Below are positions 26,038-34,337 of a DNA stretch of 64,000 bases, piece after piece. The notes under the pieces are model-generated. The model was given only the letters and a program-made list of their open reading frames with translations, was not told where the DNA came from and made no database searches. The stretch's first letter is position 1, and each line of letters opens with the position of its first letter. The stretch comes from Aliiruegeria lutimaris (lineage in GTDB: Bacteria; Pseudomonadota; Alphaproteobacteria; Rhodobacterales; Rhodobacteraceae). The stretch covers positions 1 to 64,000 of the forward strand of contig NZ_FNEK01000012.1 in the NCBI RefSeq assembly GCF_900099935.1. The letters run 5' to 3'. The translations under genes were made by a program, and so were the position numbers.

Positions 26038-26772
26038 TCAACCGCGACCGATATAGGGCATGTTGGTCGCCAAAACCGTCATGAACTGGACATTCGCTTC
26101 AAGCGGAAGCGATGCCATGTGCAGGACCGAGTTGGCGACATTGTCCACGCTCATCATCGGTTCGACTGCGATGGAGCCATCGGCCTGCGGCACGCCGGCG
26201 GCCGCGGTGCTGCCCATATCGGTGGTGGCATTGCCGATGTCGATTTGGCCACAGGCGATCGAGAAAGGCCGCCCGTCGAGGCTGATTGTCCGGGTCAAGC
26301 CGGTGATCGCGCTCTTCGAGGCCGTGTAGGGCGACGCCCCCCAGCGGGGCACATAGGCGGAGATCGAGCCGTTATTGATGATGCGTCCGCCCTGCGGATC
26401 CTGGTACCGCATGACACGGAAGGCGGCGCGGGCGGCGATGAAGGCGCCGGTCAGGTTCACCTCGATCACGTTGCGCCAGTCGGAGACCGAAATCTCGTCG
26501 ATCGGAGCGCCTTTCATGGCGACGCCGGCATTGTTGAAGATCGCGTCGAGATGGCCCCAGCTTTCCACGGTCTTGTCGAATGTCGCGTCGACCTGTGCCT
26601 CGTCGGTCACGTCGCATGGCAGAACCAGTGCGGCCTCCCGGCCTGCGGCAGTCTCTTCCAGAGCCTCCACGCGGCGACCCACCAGCCCGACGCTCCAGCC
26701 TGCGTCGAGAAAGACATTCGCCGTGCTGCGCCCGATGCCGGAGCCGGCTCCGGTGATGATGATGCTCTTCAT
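26038..26772 (-). CDS. Short-chain dehydrogenase/reductase (classical SDR)
   Basis: 244 residues from ATG 26772, with AGGAGGAC upstream on the minus strand. TGAGSGIGRS is the NAD(P) site, NNAGVA the structural motif, and SPYTASKSAI the catalytic Tyr-x3-Lys, with the serine in NNGSISAYVPR. It oxidises or reduces an alcohol or polyol. It is divergent from the azlC unit across a gap with a TGGTATACAA operator, so it may be another enzyme of the same regulon. The substrate cannot be told from sequence. Confidence 0.88.
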   Translation of the reverse strand: MKSIIITGAGSGIGRSTANVFLDAGWSVGLVGRRVEALEETAAGREAALVLPCDVTDEAQVDATFDKTVESWGHLDAIFNNAGVAMKGAPIDEISVSDWRNVIEVNLTGAFIAARAAFRVMRYQDPQGGRIINNGSISAYVPRWGASPYTASKSAITGLTRTISLDGRPFSIACGQIDIGNATTDMGSTAAAGVPQADGSIAVEPMMSVDNVANSVLHMASLPLEANVQFMTVLATNMPYIGRG

Positions 26773-26941
26773 TCCATTTGTCCTCCTGGCGGTCTCGGAA
26801 AGGGCTCCGTGCCCGCTGATTGTGTCAGATCCTCGCACGGCCGGAAACAGCCGGTTGCCATTCGAAAAGCGCGCAATTCCTTACGGGATCAGGCGGTAAG
26901 GCGTTTTCGATATCGGTACCACTTGAGGTACCCTTCCCGTC

Positions 26942-26951
26942 TGGTATACAA
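26942..26951. promoter_or_regulatory. GntR operator between SDR and AzlC units
   Basis: TGGTATACAA matches the palindromes at 18189, 21249 and 29057 except for one arm. It lies in a 380-base divergent gap, 170 bases from the SDR start and 34 bases before a strong GGGAGGAG ribosome site on the plus strand. A clear -35/-10 pair is not seen. Confidence 0.5.
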
Positions 26952-26988
26952 AATGCAAGTCGAAATCGAGACCTTGGGAGGAGTCGTT

Positions 26989-27156
26989 TTGGGCAGTTTT
27001 CACCAGGTCCGGAACGCGGCTTGCACCGAAGCCATTGCGCTCAGTTTGAATGCCGCAGAACCCAAATCTCCGGTTGTTCCGTCGGCTTTTCAGAGCGCCA
27101 ATCGGGGTGGTTCGGTAGAGGCCGTTTTCCGCTCTTGCAGGGACGTCACGCGGTGA
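26989..27156 (+). CDS. Possible 55-residue leader peptide before azlC
   Basis: TTG at 26989 has GGGAGGAG 5 bases upstream and opens a 55-codon frame ending in TGA at 27154-27156, which overlaps the GTG start of azlC by 4 bases, the usual sign of translational coupling. The product resembles nothing I know and has unremarkable composition. It may be a true coupled leader or the scar of a lost gene. Confidence 0.3.
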   Translation: MGSFHQVRNAACTEAIALSLNAAEPKSPVVPSAFQSANRGGSVEAVFRSCRDVTR

Positions 27157-27866
27157 CGCAAAGAGCAGCCTTCTGGCGCGGCTATCGCGACACCTCGCCC
27201 TTCGTCCTCATCATTATTCCCTATTCCACGCTCTTCGGCGTGGTCGCACGGGATGCCGGCCTCGACATACTGCAAACATTCTCGATGTCGGTGCTGGTGA
27301 TCGCGGGTGCCTCGCAATTCACCGCGCTCGCGCTGTTGCAGGACAACGCCCCGGTTCTGATCGCGCTTCTGGCCGCGCTGGCGGTCAACCTGCGCATGGC
27401 AATGTACTCCGCAGCGCTTGTCCCCCATGTTGGCCATACCTCGCTCCGCACCCGGGCATTGATGGCCTATGTCATGGTCGATCAGGCCTTTGCCGTGGCG
27501 GTGCACACCTACGAGGACAACCCCGGGATGACCCGGCCAGAAAAGGTCGCCTATTACTTCGGTTGCATGGCGCTGATCTGTCCGCTCTGGTACGCCTTCA
27601 CCCTTCTGGGTGCCATCGTGGGAACGGCGATCCCGTCCCAGTTCTCGCTCGATTTCGCGGTGCCCGTCTGTTTCATCGCGCTCCTCGGGCCGCTTTTGCG
27701 GTCTCTGCCGCATGTGCTGGCGGCGCTCGTGGCAGCCGTGGCGGCGCTGGCATTCGCATGGGTTCCATGGTCGCTTGGGCTGATCATCGCGGCGCTCTGC
27801 GGAATCGTCACCGGCGCTCAGGCCGAACTTTACCTGCGCCGCAGGGCGGACAGGGGGCTGGCGTGA
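27153..27866 (+). CDS. azlC: AzlC-family branched-chain amino acid exporter, large subunit
   Basis: 237 residues from GTG 27153, AGGGAC 8 bases upstream. AzlC features: FWRGYRDTSPFVLIIIPYSTLFG at the N-terminus (pattern A-x3-G), the FTALALLQDNAP helix and NLRMAMYSAAL with the conserved Asn-Leu-Arg. About seven helices in the inner membrane. With AzlD it forms a two-subunit exporter for branched-chain amino acids or analogues. The azlD start overlaps its stop by 4 bases. Confidence 0.88.
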   Translation: MTQRAAFWRGYRDTSPFVLIIIPYSTLFGVVARDAGLDILQTFSMSVLVIAGASQFTALALLQDNAPVLIALLAALAVNLRMAMYSAALVPHVGHTSLRTRALMAYVMVDQAFAVAVHTYEDNPGMTRPEKVAYYFGCMALICPLWYAFTLLGAIVGTAIPSQFSLDFAVPVCFIALLGPLLRSLPHVLAALVAAVAALAFAWVPWSLGLIIAALCGIVTGAQAELYLRRRADRGLA

Positions 27867-28192
27867 TCTCCGATGCAACCTTCTGGACGCTGACCATCCT
27901 GCTCGGGATCGGCACCTACCTGATCCGGTTCTCCTTTCTGGGGCTTCTTGGTCGCAGGACTTTGCCCGACTGGGTGTTGCTGCACCTCAAATATGTCGGT
28001 GCCGCCGTCTTTCCCGCGCTTGTCCTGCCGCTGATCGTCTGGCCCGAGGCGACCGGCGGCACGCTGGATCCGATCCGGGTCCTTGCAGCGCTCGCAACCC
28101 TGTTTGCAGGGCTCCGCTTCGGTGTGGTCTGGGCCATCGTTGCCGGAATGGGAACGCTCTACATCTTGCAGTTTTTGACCAACCAGATCTGA
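27863..28192 (+). CDS. azlD: AzlD-family transporter, small subunit
   Basis: 109 residues, GTG start overlapping azlC. Four predicted helices with TYLIRFSFLGLLGRRTLP, the AzlD N-terminal signature (T-x-L-x-R), and LRFGVVWAIVAGMG at the end. It partners AzlC. The small gap of 14 bases to the next gene indicates one operon with the RraA-like enzyme. Confidence 0.85.
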   Translation: MISDATFWTLTILLGIGTYLIRFSFLGLLGRRTLPDWVLLHLKYVGAAVFPALVLPLIVWPEATGGTLDPIRVLAALATLFAGLRFGVVWAIVAGMGTLYILQFLTNQI

Positions 28193-28206
28193 ACCAGGAG
28201 TTCGCC

Positions 28207-28905
28207 ATGATCGAATCGCCTCCGATCCTCACCATCCGCCGCAACTTCCCGCGCCCGACCGCCGCGCAGGTCGATGCCTTCCGTGATGTGCCGACGGCAT
28301 TTGTCTGCGACGCAATGGGCGGGCAGGGCGCCATGGCCTCGTCGATCCGGGCGATCGGCGACGGCCGGGACATTACCTGCCGCGCTGTCGGTCCGGCCCT
28401 GGTGGCCGATAACGGGCCGGCCGAGATTCTCGCCTCGCTCGCGGCGCTGGAGATTTCCCAACCGGGGGATATCATCATTGCGGCAATGCATGGCCACCGC
28501 AATGTCGCCTCGGCCGATGACCTGTTTTGCGGCATGATGAAGAACAAGGGCATCGCCGGTTTCGTTACCGATAGCGAGATGCGCGACTACACTGCGATCG
28601 TCGAGGTCGGGCTGCCTGTGTGGTGCACGGGCCTCAACCCGAATTCGCCGAATGGAACCGGTCCCGGCCGGGTCGGTTTCGAGGCGTCTGTCGGCGGGCG
28701 TTGCGTTTCCAGTGGCGACATGATCATTGCCGATGAAAACGGTGTCGTTGTTGTGCCTTTCGCCCAGATCGATACCGTGATCGAGGCGGTTGCCCGCGTC
28801 GTGGAGATGGAAGCGGAGCTCGAGGCGAAGGTTAAGGGCGGGGTCGACAGCCTGCTTGATCTCGAAGAGATGATCGCCGATGGCCGCGCGGTGATAGTGG
28901 ACTGA
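28207..28905 (+). CDS. RraA-like protein / HMG-CHA-type pyruvate aldolase
   Basis: 232 residues, with CAGGAG upstream. The RraA fold is seen in ALVADNGPAE, DIIIAAMHGHRNVA and GFVTDSEMRDY, the last carrying the Arg-Asp pair that binds pyruvate enolate and the metal in 4-hydroxy-4-methyl-2-oxoglutarate aldolases. Such proteins cleave 4-hydroxy-2-oxo acids to pyruvate or decarboxylate oxaloacetate. Beside DHDPS- and FAH-type genes it fits sugar-acid breakdown. RNase E inhibition (true RraA) is unlikely in this context. Confidence 0.82.
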   Translation: MIESPPILTIRRNFPRPTAAQVDAFRDVPTAFVCDAMGGQGAMASSIRAIGDGRDITCRAVGPALVADNGPAEILASLAALEISQPGDIIIAAMHGHRNVASADDLFCGMMKNKGIAGFVTDSEMRDYTAIVEVGLPVWCTGLNPNSPNGTGPGRVGFEASVGGRCVSSGDMIIADENGVVVVPFAQIDTVIEAVARVVEMEAELEAKVKGGVDSLLDLEEMIADGRAVIVD

Positions 28906-28924
28906 GCGCGGCTGCTATCCCTTT

Positions 28925-28953
28925 TCGGCGCGCCGCCTACGCTGGTGCGCCGA
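28925..28953 (+). terminator. Hairpin after the RraA-like gene
   Basis: TCGGCGCGCC pairs with GGTGCGCCGA (one G-U) over a 9-base loop, 20 bases after the stop; CCTGTTTG follows. Probable terminator of the azlCD-rraA unit. Confidence 0.55.
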
Positions 28954-29022
28954 CCTGTTTGCGTTGGCCGGAACGTCCGACGCCAAAGCTATATTGTTTC
29001 ACCATTTTTCCTGCCTGCAAGC

Positions 29023-29066
29023 TTGACAATCCCGGTCAAAAACGACTGGATTTGCGTGGTATACCA
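29023..29066 (+). promoter_or_regulatory. Promoter and GntR operator of the lysE-dapA-like-FAH unit
   Basis: TTGACA at 29023-29028 is a consensus -35; TGGATT at 29047-29052 is a weak -10 at 18-base spacing. The perfect palindrome TGGTATACCA at 29057-29066 sits at the expected start site, the same geometry as before dctP. Confidence 0.65.
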
Positions 29067-29108
29067 TTCCGGCTGGACACCACCCGGAATAGGAGGAGGA
29101 GCATCCAC

Positions 29109-29150
29109 ATGACCAGATCTCAGCCCCCGAAATGGGAGGCATCGTCGTGA
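29109..29150 (+). CDS. Thirteen-codon leader frame behind the strongest ribosome site of the unit
   Basis: ATG 29109 lies 8 bases after AGGAGGAGGA, but the frame ends after 13 codons (product MTRSQPPKWEASS). The lysE start follows 22 bases later with no good ribosome site of its own, so lysE may depend on re-initiation. It is either a leader peptide or the remains of a deleted gene. Confidence 0.35.
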   Translation: MTRSQPPKWEASS

Positions 29151-29172
29151 CACTGCGTCGGGCGCAGGCCTC

Positions 29173-29778
29173 ATGCTGACCTTTGCAACGGCGGTGATCC
29201 TCCTGATCCTCACACCGGGGCCGGGCGTCATGACGACAGCGGGTTTCGGCGCGGCCTATGGGTTCCGGCCATCCCTGCGCTACGTGCTGGGTCTGTTCAT
29301 AGGGACCAACCTTGTGTTGCTCGCAGTTGTGTCCGGGCTTGCGGCGATCCTGATGTCGATCCCCTGGCTGCGCACGGTGCTGATGCTGGTTTCGGTGAGC
29401 TACCTGCTCTACCTCGCCGTCCGCATTGCGACCGCCGGTGCCCGCGTTGCGTTCATGGAGGCGCGCGTGCCGCCTGGGATCACGGGGGGCGTGCTGCTCC
29501 AGGTGATCAATCCCAAGGCCTATGCCGTCAACACCTCGCTGATGACCGGCTTCAGCTACGCACCCGATGCGCAGGTTTTCGAGCTGGCGAGCAAGGTGCT
29601 CATCCTGAACGCGATCTGGATTCCGATCCACCTCGCGTGGCTCTGGGCGGGCGTTTCGCTGCATCGGCTCGACCTGTCGGAACGGACCCATCACCGCATC
29701 AATATCGCCATGGCGCTGGCATTGCTGGGCGTTGTCGCACTGGCCATGTGGTCGGCCACGAGGCCGCATCATCCATGA
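29173..29778 (+). CDS. LysE/RhtB-family exporter
   Basis: 201 residues. The N-terminal LTPGPGVMTTAGFGAAYG is the LysE family signature, and QVINPKAYAVNTSLMTGF is the second conserved block. Six predicted helices in the inner membrane. The family exports amino acids or their derivatives. Start ATG 29173 is the only in-frame start and lacks a clear ribosome site. It is the first large gene after a GntR-type operator and is followed by two sugar-acid enzymes. Confidence 0.85.
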   Translation: MLTFATAVILLILTPGPGVMTTAGFGAAYGFRPSLRYVLGLFIGTNLVLLAVVSGLAAILMSIPWLRTVLMLVSVSYLLYLAVRIATAGARVAFMEARVPPGITGGVLLQVINPKAYAVNTSLMTGFSYAPDAQVFELASKVLILNAIWIPIHLAWLWAGVSLHRLDLSERTHHRINIAMALALLGVVALAMWSATRPHHP

Positions 29779-29827
29779 AGGCGATATTGGCCCAAACCTG
29801 CTCACCTTGTATGAAACCGGAGATCCC

Positions 29828-30745
29828 ATGACGGACCGACCGTATTCCGGCATCTGGCCGGTCGCCCCGACGCCATTTCATGACGATGGCAGCCTCGACC
29901 TCGACGGTATGAAGCGCGTGCTAGATTGCATGATTGATCAGGGTGTCGACGGGATCTGTATCCTTGCAAACTTCTCCGAGCAGTTCCTGATCTCGGACGC
30001 CGAGCGTGAAACTCTGACACGGCTTTGCCTGAACCATGTTGCCGGGCGCGTGCCGGTGATCGTCACCATCAGCCATTACGCGACGCCTATCGTCGTGGAG
30101 CGGGCACGTCTCGCCAGGGATCTCGGCGCGGCCATCGTTATGATGATGCCGCCCTATCACGGCGCACTGCTCAAGGGCACGCCGGAGCAGACCTTCGAGC
30201 AGTTCCGGGCCGTGGGCGAGGTGGGTATCCCGATCATGCTGCAGGACGCGCCGCTCTCGGGGGTGGACCTGCCGGTGCCGCTGCTGGTGCGGATGGCGCG
30301 CGAGATCGAGATGATGAAGCTCTTCAAGATCGAATGCCCCCAGGCCGCTGCCAAGCTCCGCGCACTTATCGCCGAGGGTGGCGACCTGATCGAAGCGCCC
30401 TTCGACGGCGAGGAAGCAATCACACTGCTGGCCGATCTGGATGCCGGCGCGACCGGTTCCATGACTTCGGCCATGATCCCCGACCTGATCGGCCCGGTGA
30501 TCCGGGATTTCCTCGCTGGGAATCGCGAGGCAGCCATCGCGGGCTACGCTCGCGTGCTTCCCGCCATCAATCACGAGAACCGGCAATGCGGGTTCCGCTC
30601 CGCCAAGGTGGCGATGGTCGAAGGGGGCGTGATCGGTTCCGCCTTCTGCCGCCACCCAATCCCGCCGCTGCACCCGGATACTGCCGCCATGCTGCTGGAA
30701 CTGTTGCGCCCGCTCGATCCGCTTGTGCTCCGCTGGGGCAAGTGA
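29828..30745 (+). CDS. DHDPS/NAL-superfamily aldolase or dehydratase
   Basis: 305 residues from ATG 29828. The (beta/alpha)8 Schiff-base fold is shown by PVAPTPFHDDG at the start, MMMPPYHG (catalytic Tyr110) and LFKIECPQAA (Schiff-base Lys167). The usual GTTGE carboxylate-binding loop is replaced by ANFSEQ (residues 47-52), so it is not dihydrodipicolinate synthase. Related enzymes dehydrate 2-keto-3-deoxy-pentonates or -hexarates to semialdehydes, or cleave them. Position between LysE and an FAH-type dehydratase under a GntR operator supports a sugar-acid role. The exact substrate is open. Confidence 0.8.
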   Translation: MTDRPYSGIWPVAPTPFHDDGSLDLDGMKRVLDCMIDQGVDGICILANFSEQFLISDAERETLTRLCLNHVAGRVPVIVTISHYATPIVVERARLARDLGAAIVMMMPPYHGALLKGTPEQTFEQFRAVGEVGIPIMLQDAPLSGVDLPVPLLVRMAREIEMMKLFKIECPQAAAKLRALIAEGGDLIEAPFDGEEAITLLADLDAGATGSMTSAMIPDLIGPVIRDFLAGNREAAIAGYARVLPAINHENRQCGFRSAKVAMVEGGVIGSAFCRHPIPPLHPDTAAMLLELLRPLDPLVLRWGK

Positions 30746-30821
30746 GACCGAGAGACCAACTGCGTGCAATGACTTAATCGGCCCGGAAGGTTTCCGCCAA
30801 ACCGGCCACAGGAGGACCACG

Positions 30822-31973
30822 ATGCTACCGCTTTCCAACTCGATCCCCGAAGCCACTCTTGTCACCCGCGTTTGGAGACCGGGTATCGGCCCGGCACTGG
30901 TGCGACTGGACGGCGATAGCGTGATCGACATCACCAGCCGCGAGTTGCCGACCATGCAGGCGCTGCTGGACAGCGCCGATCCGACCGCAGCCGCACGCGC
31001 CGCCTCGGGCGAGGCGATCTGCACACTGGCCGAACTCGTGGCAGGTTCCACCCCCGACGCCGGCGAGGACGATCTGCGCCTGCTGGCGCCCCCTGATCTG
31101 CAGGCGATCAAGGCCTGCGGCGTGACGTTCGCCGCCAGCATGGTGGAGCGGGTGATCGAGGAGCAGGCTGCCGGCGATCCCGACAGCGCCGCCGCGATCC
31201 GCGAGAAGGTCGGCGCGGTAATCGGCGACAGCCTTTCGGGCATCGAGCCTGGCTCGCCCAAGGCGATGGAAGTGAAGGCGGTCCTGCAGGCGGAGGGGCT
31301 TTGGTCGCAATACCTCGAAGTCGGGATCGGTCCGGACGCGGAGGTGTTCTCCAAGTGCCCGACCATGGCGTCGGTCGGTTGGGGCGCGGCGGTCGGGCTG
31401 CACCCGATGTCGAAATGGAACAACCCGGAGCCGGAGATCGTGCTGGCGGTGAATGGGCGCGGCGAGATCTGCGGCGCGACGCTCGGCAATGACGTGAACC
31501 TGCGTGACGTCGAAGGCCGCTCGGCGCTACTTCTCGGCAAGGCCAAGGACAACAACGCCTCCTGCGCGATCGGCCCGTTCCTGCGCCTGTTCGACGAGAA
31601 TTTCACCTTGGATACGATCCGCAAGGCGGAGTTGACGATGAAGGTCGAAGGCACGGATGGTTACGTGCTCGATGGCCACTCCTCCATGTCGCAGATCAGC
31701 CGGGACCCGGAGGATCTCGTGCGGCAGACTGTTGGCCGCCATCACCAGTATCCCGACGGCTTCTTCCTGTTCCTCGGCACACTCTTCGCCCCGGTCCAGG
31801 ATCGGGATGCGCCGGGGCAGGGCTTCACGCATCACCTTGGCGACGTTGTCACGATCTCCGATCCTGCGCTCGGCGCGTTGCGCAACACGGTAGGGCTTTC
31901 GACCGAATGCCCGGAATGGCGCTTCGGCATCTCGGCGCTGATGCGCAACCTGGCAGGGCGGGGGCTGCTCTGA
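30822..31973 (+). CDS. Fumarylacetoacetate-hydrolase-family protein, 2-keto-3-deoxypentonate dehydratase-like
   Basis: 383 residues from ATG 30822 with GGAGGACC upstream. The C-terminal FAH domain carries PEPEIVLAVNGRGEI and GNDVNLRD, which include the metal-binding Glu and Asp residues, and the block GKAKDNNASCAIGPFLRLFD resembles, as I recall, XylX/AraD1-type 2-keto-3-deoxy-D-xylonate/L-arabonate dehydratases. Those make alpha-ketoglutarate semialdehyde, for which a dehydrogenase is encoded at 48210-49715. It is 76 bases after the DHDPS-like gene, in the same unit. Confidence 0.78.
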   Translation: MLPLSNSIPEATLVTRVWRPGIGPALVRLDGDSVIDITSRELPTMQALLDSADPTAAARAASGEAICTLAELVAGSTPDAGEDDLRLLAPPDLQAIKACGVTFAASMVERVIEEQAAGDPDSAAAIREKVGAVIGDSLSGIEPGSPKAMEVKAVLQAEGLWSQYLEVGIGPDAEVFSKCPTMASVGWGAAVGLHPMSKWNNPEPEIVLAVNGRGEICGATLGNDVNLRDVEGRSALLLGKAKDNNASCAIGPFLRLFDENFTLDTIRKAELTMKVEGTDGYVLDGHSSMSQISRDPEDLVRQTVGRHHQYPDGFFLFLGTLFAPVQDRDAPGQGFTHHLGDVVTISDPALGALRNTVGLSTECPEWRFGISALMRNLAGRGLL

Positions 31974-32048
31974 GCGGCGAAAAGTGGCGCCCTCTTGCCC
32001 CGGGGCGGTGAAAGTGAACTCAGTAAAGGTCTCCAGCGGCACCGTCCC

Positions 32049-32951
32049 ATGCTCCACGTCCTGACACACCAGATCCTGCCGGTCTTCTCGATGCTGGCGC
32101 TTGGCTTCCTGCTCGGCCGTCTCGGAAAGGTGAACCGGGCGGAAGCGGCGGCGATCAATCGCGTGGGCTTCCTCGTATTGCAACCGGCGCTGCTCTTTCC
32201 GCTGGTGAGCGGGCTGGATCTCTCGGCGTTCCACTTCGACGCGATGGCGATCTATATCGGTTGCCAGGTCGCGGTCTTTGCTCTTTCCTTCGCGGTTGCG
32301 CGCTACCTGTTGCAGCGAACTGCGGTCGAGGCCTGGCTGTTGGCAATGGCAACCGTCTTCGTCAACTCGGTGCTCTATATCCTGCCGATCGCGCAACTGA
32401 TGCATGGCGGCGAGGCTGGAATGCCGATCCGGGCGGTCGTGGCTTGGGATTCGGCGGTGAGCTTTCCTTTCTTCATCATCACGACCGACCTTTTGGCCAA
32501 TCGCGGTGCGGCATTGGGGCAGACGTTGAAACGGCTCGCGGGCAATCCTGTTCTCTTCGCAGTCCTGCTCGCGCTGGTCTTCAATTTTGCCGCCTTGACC
32601 GCGCCTGCTCCCGTGCAGACGGCGATGAATTTCGCCGGCGTCGCAGCCGCACCGATGACACTCTTCGCGCTCGGCGTGATCCTGTCAGGCCAGAACCTCG
32701 TTCCAACGCCGACCGTCGTGTCAATTTCCGCTCTGAAACTCATCGCCTTCCCGGCGCTTGCCTGGGCGGCGCTGCATCTTGGCGAACGACCAGAGGAGTG
32801 GAACACCCTTCTTCTGCTCTGCGCGGCCGGACCATCCGGGGCGATGGCATTCTCGTTGGCGTTGCTGCATGGCGTGCGCACCGACCAGATCGCGCCGGTC
32901 ATCATCTGGACTTCGGTTCTGTCGCTGATTTCGCTGGCTTGGCTCGCCTGA
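32049..32951 (+). CDS. AEC-family (auxin efflux carrier-type) transporter
   Basis: 300 residues from ATG 32049. Ten hydrophobic helices in two five-helix halves: ILPVFSMLALGFLLGRLG opens the first, and FAGVAAAPMTLFALGVILSGQ, with the conserved PxxLFxLG-type turn, opens the second. The family moves small carboxylates or amino acids; bacterial members include malonate and malate carriers. Last gene of the unit that starts at the operator near 29057. Confidence 0.85.
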   Translation: MLHVLTHQILPVFSMLALGFLLGRLGKVNRAEAAAINRVGFLVLQPALLFPLVSGLDLSAFHFDAMAIYIGCQVAVFALSFAVARYLLQRTAVEAWLLAMATVFVNSVLYILPIAQLMHGGEAGMPIRAVVAWDSAVSFPFFIITTDLLANRGAALGQTLKRLAGNPVLFAVLLALVFNFAALTAPAPVQTAMNFAGVAAAPMTLFALGVILSGQNLVPTPTVVSISALKLIAFPALAWAALHLGERPEEWNTLLLLCAAGPSGAMAFSLALLHGVRTDQIAPVIIWTSVLSLISLAWLA

Positions 32952-33036
32952 CAAAACACCTTGAGCCTAGCGGCTAAGGTGCGTTTTCAGAGCATATAAG
33001 ACAGAATTTCTGCTTTGAGCAGATTGCGGGGTTGGG

Positions 33037-33097
33037 AAGGGGGCGTTGCCCCCCCGCGCTCTATCGAGCGCTCCCCCAGGATATTTTCCGGAAAGGG
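33037..33097. repeat. Palindromic intergenic repeat, copy B
   Basis: GAAGGGGGCGTTGCCCCCCC, then GCGCTCTATCGAGCGCTCC and CAGGATATTTTCCGGAAAGG. Nearly identical to copy A at 10730. A second module, GGAGGCACGATCCGAAGG plus ATCGTCTAC, lies at 33144-33170 and recurs behind copy C. Confidence 0.7.
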
Positions 33098-33242
33098 GAA
33101 GCAATGTGCTTCTCCCCTTCATCTTTCCTAAAATACCTCCGCCGGAGGCACGATCCGAAGGATCGTCTACCTTCGTGGACGAAGGGGGCGGCACAAAAAG
33201 AACAGCCGCTCCAACAGGGCGCCGCCTCGCCCTTGTCCGCTC

Positions 33243-34181
33243 TTAATTCACCGGCGTCAGCAGCGGTTCCTTGGCATGATAGGCGACCAAGTTGTCGCGC
33301 TGGAGCTTGGCCATTGCCGCGCGGGTCTCCACCGTGCCCGAACCCTGGTGCGGTTGCAGAACGACATTGTCCAGTGCGTAGAAACGCGGATTGATATCGG
33401 GCTCGTTCAGGTACACGTCGAGCGCGGCGCCGTAGATTTTGTCCTGCTCCAACGCATCGAGCAGAGCCTCTTCATCGATGGTGCTGCCGCGCGAGATATT
33501 GACGATGATGCCACGCGGCCCAAGCGCGTCGAGCACTTCGGCAGAGACGAAGTTCGCCGTGTCCGGCCCGCCAACCAGTGCAACGATCAGGTAGTCGACT
33601 TCCTTCGCCAGCGAGACCGGATCGGCGTGATAGGTCCAGCCTGGCGTTTCCTTTTCGGAACGCGCGAAATAATGGATATCCATCTTGAAAGCGACGAGGC
33701 GGTTCGCGATCTCGCGCCCGATCCGGCCGAGACCGATGATGCCAGCCTTGCCGCCGCTGACCTTGCGGTTCAGGCGGTACTCGCCTTTTTCCTTCCACTG
33801 ACCAGAGCGGGCCCAGTTTGTGGCGTGCTCCATCTCGCGGCCGCGCATCAGCAGCAGCGCCACGGCGAGATCGGCCACGTCGTCATTGAGAACGTCCGGT
33901 GTATTGGTGACCTTGATCCCGCGCGCATCGGCTGCTTTCACGTCGATTGCGTCGTAGCCGACGCCGAAGTTGGCGATCAGGCCAAGATTGGGCAACAGGT
34001 CCATCGCATCGCCGTCAAAGGCATTATGCCCTTTGAAGGCCACGGCCGTCGCGCCTTCGCGGGTGGCCGCGTCGAGCCCGGCCAGATCGGCGGGGCTCGC
34101 AAGGAAAGTCGGCGCAAAGGCATCATTCAGGGCGGCTAGGTCGGTCTCGCTATAGGGGCCGATGACAATAGTGGCGGACAT
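33243..34181 (-). CDS. D-isomer-specific 2-hydroxyacid dehydrogenase (glyoxylate/hydroxypyruvate reductase-like)
   Basis: 312 residues from ATG 34181, with AAGGAG just upstream. IIGLGRIGREIA is the NAD(P) site; VNISRGSTIDE, DVYLNEP and LQPHQGSG hold the catalytic Arg, Glu and His. Members reduce glyoxylate or hydroxypyruvate or oxidise D-2-hydroxy acids, acting in the cytoplasm. The gene precedes, on the same strand but 156 bases away, no close partner; the SMP-30 lactonase and CUT2 transporter lie upstream. A paralogue is at 56708-57652. Confidence 0.9.
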   Translation of the reverse strand: MSATIVIGPYSETDLAALNDAFAPTFLASPADLAGLDAATREGATAVAFKGHNAFDGDAMDLLPNLGLIANFGVGYDAIDVKAADARGIKVTNTPDVLNDDVADLAVALLLMRGREMEHATNWARSGQWKEKGEYRLNRKVSGGKAGIIGLGRIGREIANRLVAFKMDIHYFARSEKETPGWTYHADPVSLAKEVDYLIVALVGGPDTANFVSAEVLDALGPRGIIVNISRGSTIDEEALLDALEQDKIYGAALDVYLNEPDINPRFYALDNVVLQPHQGSGTVETRAAMAKLQRDNLVAYHAKEPLLTPVN

Positions 34182-34337
34182 GGCGTCTCCTTGGGTCCTT
34201 ATCTGCAAGTTGGGGCAATGCGAACGGACGAAAAGAGGGCTGATGCATCAACCCTTTCTCACGCCAGATTGGCTTGCCCTCGGCGATGTTCCCGGTTTTT
34301 TGCGGGTGATCCTCGCGGAAGGCAAGACTCGCCTCGG

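Noticed and set aside
29147-29179. GTG at 29147 as an earlier lysE start.
   Set aside because: It is in a different frame and runs into TGA after ten codons; ATG 29173 is the only in-frame start.
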